This document shows, piece after piece, positions 52,320-60,877 of a DNA stretch of 64,000 nt. Made by a program: the position numbers and the translations under genes. Position 1 is the stretch's first letter, and each line of letters opens with the position of its first letter. Location of the stretch: the NCBI RefSeq assembly GCF_004362525.1, contig NZ_SNXS01000002.1, forward strand, positions 620,001-684,000. Reading direction: 5' to 3'. The DNA comes from Roseateles toxinivorans (lineage in GTDB: Bacteria; Pseudomonadota; Gammaproteobacteria; Burkholderiales; Burkholderiaceae_C). The notes under the pieces were generated by a model. It saw nothing but the letters and a program-made list of their open reading frames with translations. It was not told the DNA's origin and did not search any database.

Positions 52320-52751
52320 CTACCGTGCCCCGCGGTGCGGGCAGTCCTTGGTCTGGCAGGAGGCGTACAGGGCCAGCGAGTGCTCCTGCAGCGCAAATCC
52401 TTTTTGCTCGGCAATGGCGTGCTGACGCTGCTCGATCTCGGCGTCGAAGAACTCCTCGACCCGGCCGCAGTCCAGGCAGACCAGATGGTCGTGGTGGTGG
52501 CCCTGGTTCAGCTCGAACACCGATTTGCCGGTCTCGAAGTGGTTGCGTGACAGCAGGCCCGCCTGCTCGAACTGGGTCAGCACGCGGTAGACGGTGGCCA
52601 GGCCGATGTCGGCATCCTCCAGCAGCAGGGCCTTGTAGACGTCCTCGGCCGTCATGTGGCGCTGGCTGGTCTTCTGGAAGATTTCCAGGATCTTGATGCG
52701 CGGCAGGGTGGCCTTGAGGCCGCTGTTCTTGATTTCTTCGGTGCGGTTCAT
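52320..52751 (-). CDS. fur: Ferric uptake regulator
   Basis: A 143-residue iron-responsive repressor. The winged helix ('[15 protein letters not shown]', '[36 protein letters not shown]') is followed by metal sites '[17 protein letters not shown]' and a C-terminal 'CQTKDCPH'. ATG 52751 matches standard Fur; a longer reading adds nothing recognisable. It diverges from bamE across 111 bases, the conserved beta-proteobacterial arrangement. Confidence 0.97.
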   Translation of the reverse strand: MNRTEEIKNSGLKATLPRIKILEIFQKTSQRHMTAEDVYKALLLEDADIGLATVYRVLTQFEQAGLLSRNHFETGKSVFELNQGHHHDHLVCLDCGRVEEFFDAEIEQRQHAIAEQKGFALQEHSLALYASCQTKDCPHRGAR

Positions 52752-52862
52752 ATGTGGGCGGGGCGGGCGGTGATGGAGGCAGGCGGCCCCCACGGGCCTG
52801 CCGCTAGAATGGGCTCATCATATCCAGCTTGCTCCCGCCCCGGGCGCCCAAAGCCACACGCC

Positions 52863-53417
52863 ATGCAACCCCTCTCCAGATTTGCTTCTTGTGCGCGCCT
52901 GCTGGGCGCCGCTCTTGCGTTGTCGGCTCTTGGCGCCTGTTCCTATATGCCCTCCGTCACCGCCGACCGGGTGCTGGGCATCGTGACGCCCTACAAGGTC
53001 GAGGTGGTGCAGGGCAATGTGCTGACCAAGGAAATGGTCGCCCAGGTCAAGCCGGGCATGAACCGCAGCCAGGTGCGCGACCTGCTGGGTTCGCCGCTGC
53101 TGGCCGACATCTTCCATGCCGAGCGCTGGGACTATGTGTTCTCGATCCGCCGTCAGGGCGCCGAGCCGCAGAACCGCAAGGTCATTGCGATCTTCGATGG
53201 CGAGAATCTGAAATCGCTTGACGTGCCGGGTGACCTGCCCAGCGAGAGCGACTTCGTCGCCTCGATCACCACCTTCAAGCGCCGTGGCGACCTGCCGAAG
53301 CTTGCGTTGACCGAAGACGAGCGCAAGGCCCTGCCTGTGCCAGCCAAGGTGGCCCAACCTGCGGCCGAGCCGGTCGGTGCCGTGCGCAGCTACCCGCCGC
53401 TGGAACCGAAGTCGTGA
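52863..53417 (+). CDS. bamE: Outer membrane assembly lipoprotein BamE/OmlA
   Basis: A 184-residue lipoprotein with lipobox LGAC (Cys26) and the SmpA/OmlA domain ('[37 protein letters not shown]', 'WDYVFSIRR'). It is part of the BAM machine that folds outer-membrane barrels. A low-complexity C-terminal tail extends it beyond E. coli BamE. A possible -10 (TAGAAT, 52805-52810) lies upstream. The stop overlaps the dapB start. Confidence 0.94.
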   Translation: MQPLSRFASCARLLGAALALSALGACSYMPSVTADRVLGIVTPYKVEVVQGNVLTKEMVAQVKPGMNRSQVRDLLGSPLLADIFHAERWDYVFSIRRQGAEPQNRKVIAIFDGENLKSLDVPGDLPSESDFVASITTFKRRGDLPKLALTEDERKALPVPAKVAQPAAEPVGAVRSYPPLEPKS

Positions 53418-54226
53418 GCGCCTCGCCCTTGCGCATTGCCGTGGCCGGGGCGAACGGCCGCATGGGCCGCATGCTGATCGAGGCCGTGACCCAGGCGAAT
53501 GACTGCGTGCTGGCTGGCGCCCTGGGCCTGCCGGGCAGCCCCGAGCTGGGCCAGGACGCCGCCGCCTTTCTGGGGCGCGCCAGTGGCGTGCTGATCACCG
53601 CCGACCTGCATCAAGGCCTGGCCCATGCCGATGTGCTGATCGACTTCACCCGTCCCGAGGGCACCTTGGCCCATCTGGCCGTGTGCCGCGAGCTGGGCGT
53701 CAAGGCCGTCATCGGCACCACCGGCTTCAGCGACGAGCAGAAGGCCCAGATCGCCGAGCATGGACTGCACATCGCCCTGGTGATGGCACCAAACATGAGC
53801 GTGGGTGTCAACGTCGTGCTGCGCCTGCTGGACATGGCGGCCCGCGCCCTGAATGAGGGCTTCGACATCGAGATCGTCGAGGCCCACCACCGCCACAAGG
53901 TCGATGCCCCCAGCGGCACGGCGCTGGCGATGGGCGAGGTCGTGGCCTCGGCCCTGGGCCGCAATCTGAAGGAATGCGCCGTCTATGGCCGCGAGGGCGT
54001 GACCGGCGAGCGCGATCCATCCACGATAGGCTTTGCCACCGTGCGCGGCGGCGACATCGTCGGTGACCACACGGTGCTGTTCGCCGGTACCGGCGAGCGT
54101 ATAGAGATCGCCCACAAGAGTTCCAGTCGCGCCACCTATGCCCAGGGCAGCCTGCGTGCGGCGCGCTTCCTGAGCGGCCAGAGCGTCGGCCTGTTCGGCA
54201 TGGACCAGGTCCTTGGCCTGGGCTGA
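53414..54226 (+). CDS. dapB: 4-hydroxy-tetrahydrodipicolinate reductase
   Basis: A 270-residue NAD(P)H-dependent enzyme of lysine and diaminopimelate synthesis. Dinucleotide-binding [10 protein letters not shown] (11-20) and the catalytic '[15 protein letters not shown]' (about 156-170) are intact. GTG 53414 overlaps the bamE stop as GTGA, indicating coupling. Confidence 0.97.
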   Translation: MSASPLRIAVAGANGRMGRMLIEAVTQANDCVLAGALGLPGSPELGQDAAAFLGRASGVLITADLHQGLAHADVLIDFTRPEGTLAHLAVCRELGVKAVIGTTGFSDEQKAQIAEHGLHIALVMAPNMSVGVNVVLRLLDMAARALNEGFDIEIVEAHHRHKVDAPSGTALAMGEVVASALGRNLKECAVYGREGVTGERDPSTIGFATVRGGDIVGDHTVLFAGTGERIEIAHKSSSRATYAQGSLRAARFLSGQSVGLFGMDQVLGLG

Positions 54227-54234
54227 CACGGCAT

Positions 54235-54897
54235 ATGAGCGGCTTCTCCACCTTCTGGGAGCAGGGCGACTGGGTGCTGCACAGCGTCACCCTCTTGCTG
54301 CTGCTGATGTCGGTCAGCGCCTGGGTGGTGATCTTCTGGAAGGGCTGGGTGCTGAACCGCGCCCGTGGGGACCTGAACCGCGCGATTCCTGCCTTCTGGG
54401 CCGCAGCCTCGCTGGCCGATGCCCGCCAGGCACTGGCCCATTTCGACCGCGAATCGGTGCTGATCCCGCTGCTGGACGCCGGCATGGCCACGGCGCCGAA
54501 AGGCACGCTTGAAACCTCGGGCAGGCGCGAGTCGCAGCTGACCCGCCGCCTGCGCGACGCGCTGCACGGTGTGCTGCAGCAGCTGCAGTTCGGCCAGGTA
54601 ATGCTGGCCTCGATCGGCAGCACTGCTCCCTTCATCGGCCTGTTCGGCACCGTCTGGGGCATCTACCACGCGCTGGTCAGCATCTCGACGGCCGGTGCGA
54701 TCACGATCGAGAAGGTCTCGGGCCCCGTCGGCGAGGCACTGATCATGACGGCCGCCGGCCTGGCGGTGGCAATTCCGGCCGTGCTGGCCTACAACATCTT
54801 CGGCAAGCTGGTTGGTGCCTGCGAGGCCGAGCTGGAAGGCTTTGCCCACGATCTGCGTGAGATGCTGGGCGACGACGCCCCGGCCCGGTCGGAGTAA
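54235..54897 (+). CDS. MotA/TolQ/ExbB proton-channel family protein
   Basis: A 220-residue membrane protein with three spans ('SVTLLLLLMSVSAWVVIFWKG', 'MLASIGSTAPFIGLFGTVWGIYHAL', 'ALIMTAAGLAVAIPAVLAYNIFG') in the ExbB/TolQ layout. With the ExbD-like protein 6 bases downstream it forms a proton-driven motor. No tonB, tolA or tolB is adjacent, so Ton versus Tol assignment is not possible from context. Confidence 0.92.
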   Translation: MSGFSTFWEQGDWVLHSVTLLLLLMSVSAWVVIFWKGWVLNRARGDLNRAIPAFWAAASLADARQALAHFDRESVLIPLLDAGMATAPKGTLETSGRRESQLTRRLRDALHGVLQQLQFGQVMLASIGSTAPFIGLFGTVWGIYHALVSISTAGAITIEKVSGPVGEALIMTAAGLAVAIPAVLAYNIFGKLVGACEAELEGFAHDLREMLGDDAPARSE

Positions 54898-54903
54898 GCC
54901 AGC

Positions 54904-55323
<420 letters not shown>

Positions 55324-55405
55324 AGCCCGGCATCGGGTGGCCTGCAAACGCCTCCTACAATCGGAGGCACAGATTGCCGCAAGTCCTTGCGGCCGGCAGC
55401 CCACC

Positions 55406-58039
55406 ATGAACGACAAGTACAGCCCCTCCGAGATCGAATCCGCCGCCCGCGCCCATTGGCAGCAGCTGGACGCCTACCGCGTCAGCGAAGACCAGAGCAA
55501 GCCCAAGTACTACGCCTGCTCGATGCTGCCCTACCCCAGCGGCAAGCTGCATATGGGCCATGTGCGCAACTACACGATCAACGACATGCTGGCGCGCCAG
55601 CTGCGCATGAAGGGCTACAACGTCTTGATGCCCATGGGCTGGGACGCCTTCGGCCTGCCGGCCGAGAACGCGGCGATCAAGAACAAGGTGCCGCCCGCGA
55701 AGTGGACCTACGACAACATCGCCCATATGAAGGGCCAGATGCAGGCCATGGGCCTGGCGATCGACTGGTCGCGCGAGGTCGCCACCTGCCAGCCCAGCTA
55801 CTACAAATGGAACCAGTGGCTGTTCCTGAGGATGCTGGAGGCCGGCGTGGCCGAGCGCCGCACCCAGGTCGTCAACTGGGACCCTATCGACCAGACCGTG
55901 CTGGCTAATGAGCAGGTCATCGACGGCCGCGGCTGGCGCTCGGGCGCCCTGGTCGAGAAGCGCGAGATCCCCGGCTATTACCTGAACATCACGAAGTACG
56001 CCGACGAGCTGCTGTCGGCCGTGGCCAATCCGGAAGACCCGAACTACCTCAGCGGCTGGCCCGAGCGCGTGCGCCTGATGCAGGAGAACTGGATAGGCAA
56101 GAGCGAGGGCGTGCGCTTCGCCTTCCCGCACCAGATCACGCAGGCCGACGGCAAGCTGATACAGGACGGCAAGCTCTACGTGTTCACGACCCGTGCCGAC
56201 ACCATCATGGGGGTCACGTTTTGCGCCGTGGCGCCCGAGCATCCGCTGGCCACCCATGCGGCCGCCGGCAATGCGCAGCTGGCTGCCTTCATCGAGGAAT
56301 GCAAAACCGGTGGCAACACCGAAGCCGAACTGGCCACGCAGGAAAAGAAGGGCATGGCCACCGGCCTGTTCGTGACCCACCCGCTGACCGGTGCGCAGGT
56401 CGAGGTCTGGGTCGGCAACTATGTGTTGATCAGCTATGGCGACGGCGCCGTGATGGGCGTGCCGGCGCACGACGAGCGCGACTTCGAGTTCGCCAAGAAA
56501 TACGGTCTGAAGATCCAGCAGGTGGTGGCCGTCGAAGGTCAGAGCTACAGCCTGGAGGCCTGGGCCGAGTGGTATGGCGACAAACAGCGCGGCGTCTGCG
56601 TCGAGTCCGGCGTCTTGAACGGCCTGGCCTACAAGCCGGCCGTGGACAAGGTCGCCGAGCTGCTCGGCGCCCAGGGCCTGGGCGAGAAGAAGACCACCTG
56701 GCGCCTGCGCGACTGGGGTGTCAGCCGCCAGCGTTACTGGGGCACGCCGATCCCCATCATCCACTGCGATGCCTGTGGCGCCGTGCCGGTGCCCGAGAAG
56801 GATCTGCCGGTCGTGCTGCCCGAGGACGTGGTTCCCGATGGCAGCGGCAATCCGCTGAACAAGCATGCCGCCTTCCTGAACGTGGCCTGCCCCAGCTGCG
56901 GCAAGCCAGCCCAGCGCGAAACCGACACGATGGACACCTTTGTGGACTCGTCCTGGTACTTCATGCGCTATTGCGATGCCGGCAACGAGCAGGCGATGGT
57001 CGGCGCGGGCACGAAGTACTGGATGCCGATGGACCAGTACATCGGCGGTATCGAGCACGCCATCCTGCACCTGCTCTACGCCCGCTTCTGGACCAAGGTG
57101 ATGCGCGACCTGAAGCTGGTCGACATCCACGAGCCGTTCACCAAGCTGCTGACCCAGGGCATGGTGCTCAAGGGCGCCTTCTCGCACAAGCCCGAAGGCG
57201 GCGGCAAGCACTACTACTGGGAGCATGAGGTCGAGGTCCAGACCAACGAGCATGGCCAGATCGTGGGCGGCAAGCTCAAGTCCGACGGCACGCCGCTGGA
57301 CTATGAGATGACGACCATGTCCAAGTCCAAGAACAATGGCGTGGACCCGCAGCAGCTGATCGATCAGTACGGCGCCGACACGGCCCGGCTGTTCGTGATG
57401 TTCGCCTCGCCGCCCGAGCAGACGCTGGAGTGGAACGATGCCGGTGTCGAGGGCGCGCACCGCTTCCTGAAGCGGGTCTGGGGCTATGGCGCCAAGCAGG
57501 CCGAGGCGATACAGGCCGCCGGCCGTGACTTCGCCGCGCTGAACGACGAGGGCAAGGCCCTGCGCCGCGAGGTCCATCTGGTGCTCAAGCAGGTCAGCTA
57601 CGACTACGAGCGCCTGCAGTACAACACCGTCGTCTCCGGCACGATGAAGCTGCTGAATGCGCTGGAGGGCTTCAAGGCCCAGGGCCAGGGCGCCGCCGTC
57701 CGTGAAGGCTATTCGGTGCTGCTGCGCGTGCTCTACCCCGCCTGCCCGCACCTGACCCATGCCTTGTGGCAGCAGCTGGGCTATGCCAACGAGCTGGGCG
57801 ATCTGCTCGACGCTCCCTGGCCGCAGGTCGATGAGGCTGCCCTGGTGCAGGACGAGATCGAGCTGATGCTGCAGGTCAATGGCAAGCTGCGCGGTGCCGT
57901 CAAGGTCGCGGCCGCAGCGGACAAGGCAACGATCGAGGCGGCCGCGCTGGCGCATCCGGAGTTCATCCGCTTCGGCGAGGGCAAGCCTGCCAAGAAGGTC
58001 ATCATCGTGCCGGGCCGGCTGGTCAACGTCGTCGTCTGA
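55406..58039 (+). CDS. leuS: Leucyl-tRNA synthetase
   Basis: An 877-residue class I synthetase: HMGH (49-52) in '[17 protein letters not shown]', an editing domain in the middle ('[21 protein letters not shown]'), the zinc-type insertion '[18 protein letters not shown]', and MSKSK (638-642) before the anticodon-binding helices. ATG 55406 is the homologue start; an upstream in-frame start gives an unrelated extension. Confidence 0.98.
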   Translation: MNDKYSPSEIESAARAHWQQLDAYRVSEDQSKPKYYACSMLPYPSGKLHMGHVRNYTINDMLARQLRMKGYNVLMPMGWDAFGLPAENAAIKNKVPPAKWTYDNIAHMKGQMQAMGLAIDWSREVATCQPSYYKWNQWLFLRMLEAGVAERRTQVVNWDPIDQTVLANEQVIDGRGWRSGALVEKREIPGYYLNITKYADELLSAVANPEDPNYLSGWPERVRLMQENWIGKSEGVRFAFPHQITQADGKLIQDGKLYVFTTRADTIMGVTFCAVAPEHPLATHAAAGNAQLAAFIEECKTGGNTEAELATQEKKGMATGLFVTHPLTGAQVEVWVGNYVLISYGDGAVMGVPAHDERDFEFAKKYGLKIQQVVAVEGQSYSLEAWAEWYGDKQRGVCVESGVLNGLAYKPAVDKVAELLGAQGLGEKKTTWRLRDWGVSRQRYWGTPIPIIHCDACGAVPVPEKDLPVVLPEDVVPDGSGNPLNKHAAFLNVACPSCGKPAQRETDTMDTFVDSSWYFMRYCDAGNEQAMVGAGTKYWMPMDQYIGGIEHAILHLLYARFWTKVMRDLKLVDIHEPFTKLLTQGMVLKGAFSHKPEGGGKHYYWEHEVEVQTNEHGQIVGGKLKSDGTPLDYEMTTMSKSKNNGVDPQQLIDQYGADTARLFVMFASPPEQTLEWNDAGVEGAHRFLKRVWGYGAKQAEAIQAAGRDFAALNDEGKALRREVHLVLKQVSYDYERLQYNTVVSGTMKLLNALEGFKAQGQGAAVREGYSVLLRVLYPACPHLTHALWQQLGYANELGDLLDAPWPQVDEAALVQDEIELMLQVNGKLRGAVKVAAAADKATIEAAALAHPEFIRFGEGKPAKKVIIVPGRLVNVVV

Positions 58040-58539
58040 TGGCCATCACTTCGCGCCGCACCGTCATCGCCACGCTGGGCGCGGGCCTGCTCGCGGCCTG
58101 CGGCTTCGAGCTGAAGCGCCCGCCGGTGCTGCCCTTCGACCGGCTGGCGCTGCTGGGCTTCCGCGCCGACTCGCCGCTGGGCCTGGAGCTGCGTCGCCAG
58201 CTGGCCCTGAGCGCCAACACCCGCGTGGTGGACAGTCCGGCCCAGGCCGAGGCGATATTCGAGGCGCACCGTGACCTGCGCGAGAAGGTGGTGGCTGCGT
58301 CCACCGCCGCCGGCCAGGTGCGCGAGTTGCAGCTGCGCGTGCGGCTGGAGTTCAGCCTGCGCAGTGCCGCCGGCAAGGAACTGATTCCGCGCACCGAGCT
58401 GCTGCTCAAGCGCGACATGAATTACAACGAGCGCGATGCGCTGGCCAAGGAGCAGGAAGAGGCGCTGCTGTTCCGCGCCATGCAGGCCGACGTGGTGTCG
58501 CAGGTGATGAGCCGTCTCGCGGCAGCGCGCCCATCCTGA
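58039..58539 (+). CDS. lptE: LPS-assembly lipoprotein LptE
   Basis: A 166-residue lipoprotein; '[23 protein letters not shown]' has a lipobox (LAAC, Cys21). It follows leuS with a 1-base overlap and precedes holA, the conserved leuS-lptE-holA order. LptE plugs the LptD translocon in the outer membrane. Length and the C-terminal 'EQEEALLFRAMQADVVSQVMSRL' helix match. Confidence 0.93.
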   Translation: MAITSRRTVIATLGAGLLAACGFELKRPPVLPFDRLALLGFRADSPLGLELRRQLALSANTRVVDSPAQAEAIFEAHRDLREKVVAASTAAGQVRELQLRVRLEFSLRSAAGKELIPRTELLLKRDMNYNERDALAKEQEEALLFRAMQADVVSQVMSRLAAARPS

Positions 58540-58543
58540 CACC

Positions 58544-59629
58544 ATGCAACTGAGAGCCGACCAGCTTGCCGCCAGCCTCTCCAAGGGCCTGCGCAAGATC
58601 TACACCATCCATGGCGACGAGGCCCTGCTGGCCCAGGAGGCCGGCGACACGGTGCGCGCCGCCGCCCGCGCCGATGGCTATAGCGAGCGCAAGGTCTTCA
58701 CCGTGGCCGGCGCCTATTTCGACTGGGGGCCGGTGCTGGCCGCAGCGCAGGCGATGAGCCTGTTCTCCGAGCGCCAGCTGATCGAGATCCGCATCCCCTC
58801 GGGCAAGCCCGGCAAGGACGGTTCCGAGGCCTTGCAGCGCTACTGCGAGCACCTGCCCGACGATGTGGTGACCCTGATCACCCTGCCCAAGCTGGACCGC
58901 CAGCAGCAAAGCAGCGCCTGGTTCACCGCGCTGGACGGTGCCGGCGTGGTGCTGCGCGTCGATGCCGTCGACCGCCAGGCCCTGCCGCAATGGATTGCCC
59001 AGCGCCTGGCCCGGCAGGAGCAGCGCGTGCCCGCCGGCGAGGCCGGCCAGCGCTGCCTGGCCTTCTTCGCCGACTGCGTCGAGGGCAATCTGCTGGCCGC
59101 CCACCAGGAGCTGCAGAAGCTGGCCCTGCTCTACCCCAAGGGCGAGCTGACATTCGAGCAGATCGAGGCGGCGGTGATGAACGTCGCCCGCTACGACGTG
59201 TTCAAGCTCAGCGAGGCCGTGCTCGCGGGCCAGGTGCCCCGCGTGATGCGCATGCTCGACGGCCTGCAGGCCGAGGGCGAGGCCGCCGTGCTGGTGCACT
59301 GGACGCTGGCCGAGGACATACGCGCCTTGAAGCGGGTGAGAGACGCGATCGACCAGGGCAAGCCCATGCCCATGGCGTTGCGCGAGGCCCGGGTCTGGGG
59401 CGTCAAGGAGCGCTTGTTCGAGCGCGCCGTGCCGCTGCTCAGCCCGCTGAGCCTGGCCCCGCTGGTCGAGGCGGCGCAGATCTGCGATGGCATCGTCAAG
59501 GGTTTGAAGCATCCCGAGTGGCCCCATGATCCCTGGGCCGCGCTGCAGCGCCTGGCGCTGATGCTGGTGCGCTGCACCCAGCACCCGAACAAGCAGGCGG
59601 GGGCGCCGCGCCAAGTCGGAGCGCACTAG
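58544..59629 (+). CDS. holA: DNA polymerase III subunit delta
   Basis: A 361-residue clamp-loader subunit: N-terminal 'KIYTIHGDEALLAQEA', 'MSLFSERQLIEIRIPSGKPGKDG', 'FADCVEGNLLAAHQELQKLALLYP' and the C-terminal collar domain. It starts 4 bases after lptE. It opens the sliding clamp in replication. Confidence 0.95.
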   Translation: MQLRADQLAASLSKGLRKIYTIHGDEALLAQEAGDTVRAAARADGYSERKVFTVAGAYFDWGPVLAAAQAMSLFSERQLIEIRIPSGKPGKDGSEALQRYCEHLPDDVVTLITLPKLDRQQQSSAWFTALDGAGVVLRVDAVDRQALPQWIAQRLARQEQRVPAGEAGQRCLAFFADCVEGNLLAAHQELQKLALLYPKGELTFEQIEAAVMNVARYDVFKLSEAVLAGQVPRVMRMLDGLQAEGEAAVLVHWTLAEDIRALKRVRDAIDQGKPMPMALREARVWGVKERLFERAVPLLSPLSLAPLVEAAQICDGIVKGLKHPEWPHDPWAALQRLALMLVRCTQHPNKQAGAPRQVGAH

Positions 59630-59653
59630 AAGACATTGCGCTTCATCGCGACA

Positions 59654-59669
59654 GAAAGCCGCGGCTTTC
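59654..59669. repeat. 16-bp palindrome after holA
   Basis: GAAAGCCGCGGCTTTC is perfectly symmetric without a loop. It has no T-run, so it is not a standard terminator; the 157 bases between holA and the next gene hold nothing else clear. Confidence 0.4.
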
Positions 59670-59786
59670 GCCCACAACTCAACGGAAACCGCCGCGATCC
59701 CGACAGCCGCGGTTCAAGACGGGCATAAGATGGGCCGATACCGAGCGGTAGGCCCGGTCTTGCGCCCCGTCAGCCTGCTCCCTGCG

Positions 59787-60242
59787 ATGAACGTTCTGTC
59801 CACCTTGCCCCGTCGTCTGACCCCCGTTTTTCTGGTGCTTGGCCTCAGCGGCCTGCTGCTGGCCTGCGCCTCGAACGAAGCGCCCAGCCTGTATGCCCGG
59901 CTCGGCGGCGAGAAGGGGCTGACGACCCTGGTCGATCGCAGCATAGCCCGCGCGGTGCAAGACCCGCGCACCCGGCGCGGCCTGGCCGGCGTCACCCTGC
60001 CGCCGTTCAAGCAGCATCTGCGCGTCCAGCTGTGCTCGCTGGCAGGTGGCGGCTGCAACGCCCAGGACCAGACGCTTAGCGGCACGCTCAAGGGACTGTC
60101 GTTCACGGCCTCGGAGTTTGATGCGCTGGTGGACATCCTGCGGGAGGAGCTGGATCAGGCCGGGGCCGGCGCCGCGGCAAAGAGCCAGCTGCTCAGAATG
60201 CTGGCACCGATGAAGCACGATTTCGCCACGCCAAACGCCTGA
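59787..60242 (+). CDS. Lipoprotein with degenerate truncated-hemoglobin (group I) domain
   Basis: A 151-residue lipoprotein; MNVLSTLPRRLTPVFLVLGLSGLLLACAS has its lipobox at LLLAC (Cys27). The rest aligns with group I truncated hemoglobins: 'SLYARLGGEKGLTTLVDRSI', 'PPFKQHLRVQLCSLAGG' and 'FTASEFDALVDILREEL'. The proximal heme histidine (HxxxG-T position) is Leu101, so canonical heme binding is unlikely. It begins a tight trio with the cupredoxin-like and GGDEF-EAL genes (2-base gap, then a 4-base overlap). An upstream in-frame ATG would bury the signal peptide, so 59787 is used. Confidence 0.8.
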   Translation: MNVLSTLPRRLTPVFLVLGLSGLLLACASNEAPSLYARLGGEKGLTTLVDRSIARAVQDPRTRRGLAGVTLPPFKQHLRVQLCSLAGGGCNAQDQTLSGTLKGLSFTASEFDALVDILREELDQAGAGAAAKSQLLRMLAPMKHDFATPNA

Positions 60243-60244
60243 AA

Positions 60245-60877
60245 GTGAAGACCATGCGAGCTCCTGCCCATCACCCGGTACACTGGGTCGCGCTGTTCGT
60301 CAGTGCCGCAGGGCTGGCGATGGCCGGCACACCGCTGCTTGCTGCCCCGCTGACCGTGCAGGTGCGCAACAGCCAGGGTCAGCCGCTGGCCGATGCGGTG
60401 GTGGCCGTCGAGGTCCGGGGCGCGCGCCGCACCGCTGCCGCCAGCACGGTTGCACAGATGTCGCAAAAAGACCGGGAGTTCCAGCCCATGCTGTTGGTGA
60501 TACAAACCGGCAGTGCGGTGAACTTCCCAAATTTCGATACCGTGCGCCATCATGTCTACTCGTTCTCGCCCATCAAGACCTTCGAGATCAAGCTCTATGC
60601 CGGCACGCCGACCGCGCCGGTGGTGTTTGACAAGCCCGGCGTGGCGGCCCTGGGCTGCAATATCCATGACCGCATGAGCGCCTACATCGTCGTCGTCGAT
60701 ACGCCGCTGTTCGGCCGCAGCGATGCCAAGGGCCAGGTGCAGCTCGATGTACCGGCAGGCGAGCATCAGCTCAAGGCCTGGCATGGCGGCATGGGCCCCG
60801 ACGCGGCGATGCTCAGCCAGACCGTCACGGTGGCGGCCGCAGGCGGCCAGGCGACCGTGAGCCTGCCCGTCAAGTGA
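60245..60877 (+). CDS. Exported cupredoxin-like ('methylamine utilization'-type) protein
   Basis: A 210-residue precursor with a signal sequence (about 5-34). A carboxypeptidase-like/plastocyanin-like beta domain carries a candidate type-1 copper site: His102/103 in 'FDTVRHHVYSF' and the loop 'GCNIHDRM' giving Cys138, His141 and Met144. This class is often labelled methylamine utilization protein without evidence for such a role. Start GTG 60245 or ATG 60254. It ends inside the start of the GGDEF-EAL gene (GTGA), so a periplasmic redox or copper sensor feeding the enzyme is plausible. Confidence 0.82.
   Translation: MKTMRAPAHHPVHWVALFVSAAGLAMAGTPLLAAPLTVQVRNSQGQPLADAVVAVEVRGARRTAAASTVAQMSQKDREFQPMLLVIQTGSAVNFPNFDTVRHHVYSFSPIKTFEIKLYAGTPTAPVVFDKPGVAALGCNIHDRMSAYIVVVDTPLFGRSDAKGQVQLDVPAGEHQLKAWHGGMGPDAAMLSQTVTVAAAGGQATVSLPVK

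Noticed and set aside
55355-57955. An 866-codon open frame opposite leuS
   Set aside because: Antisense to an unmistakable leucyl-tRNA synthetase; no ribosome site or domain.
59654-59669. Palindrome after holA as a terminator
   Set aside because: No loop and no T-run; kept only as a repeat.
60245-60877. A role in methylamine use for the cupredoxin-like protein
   Set aside because: The label is inherited from annotation habit; no mau gene is present and the context is c-di-GMP signalling.
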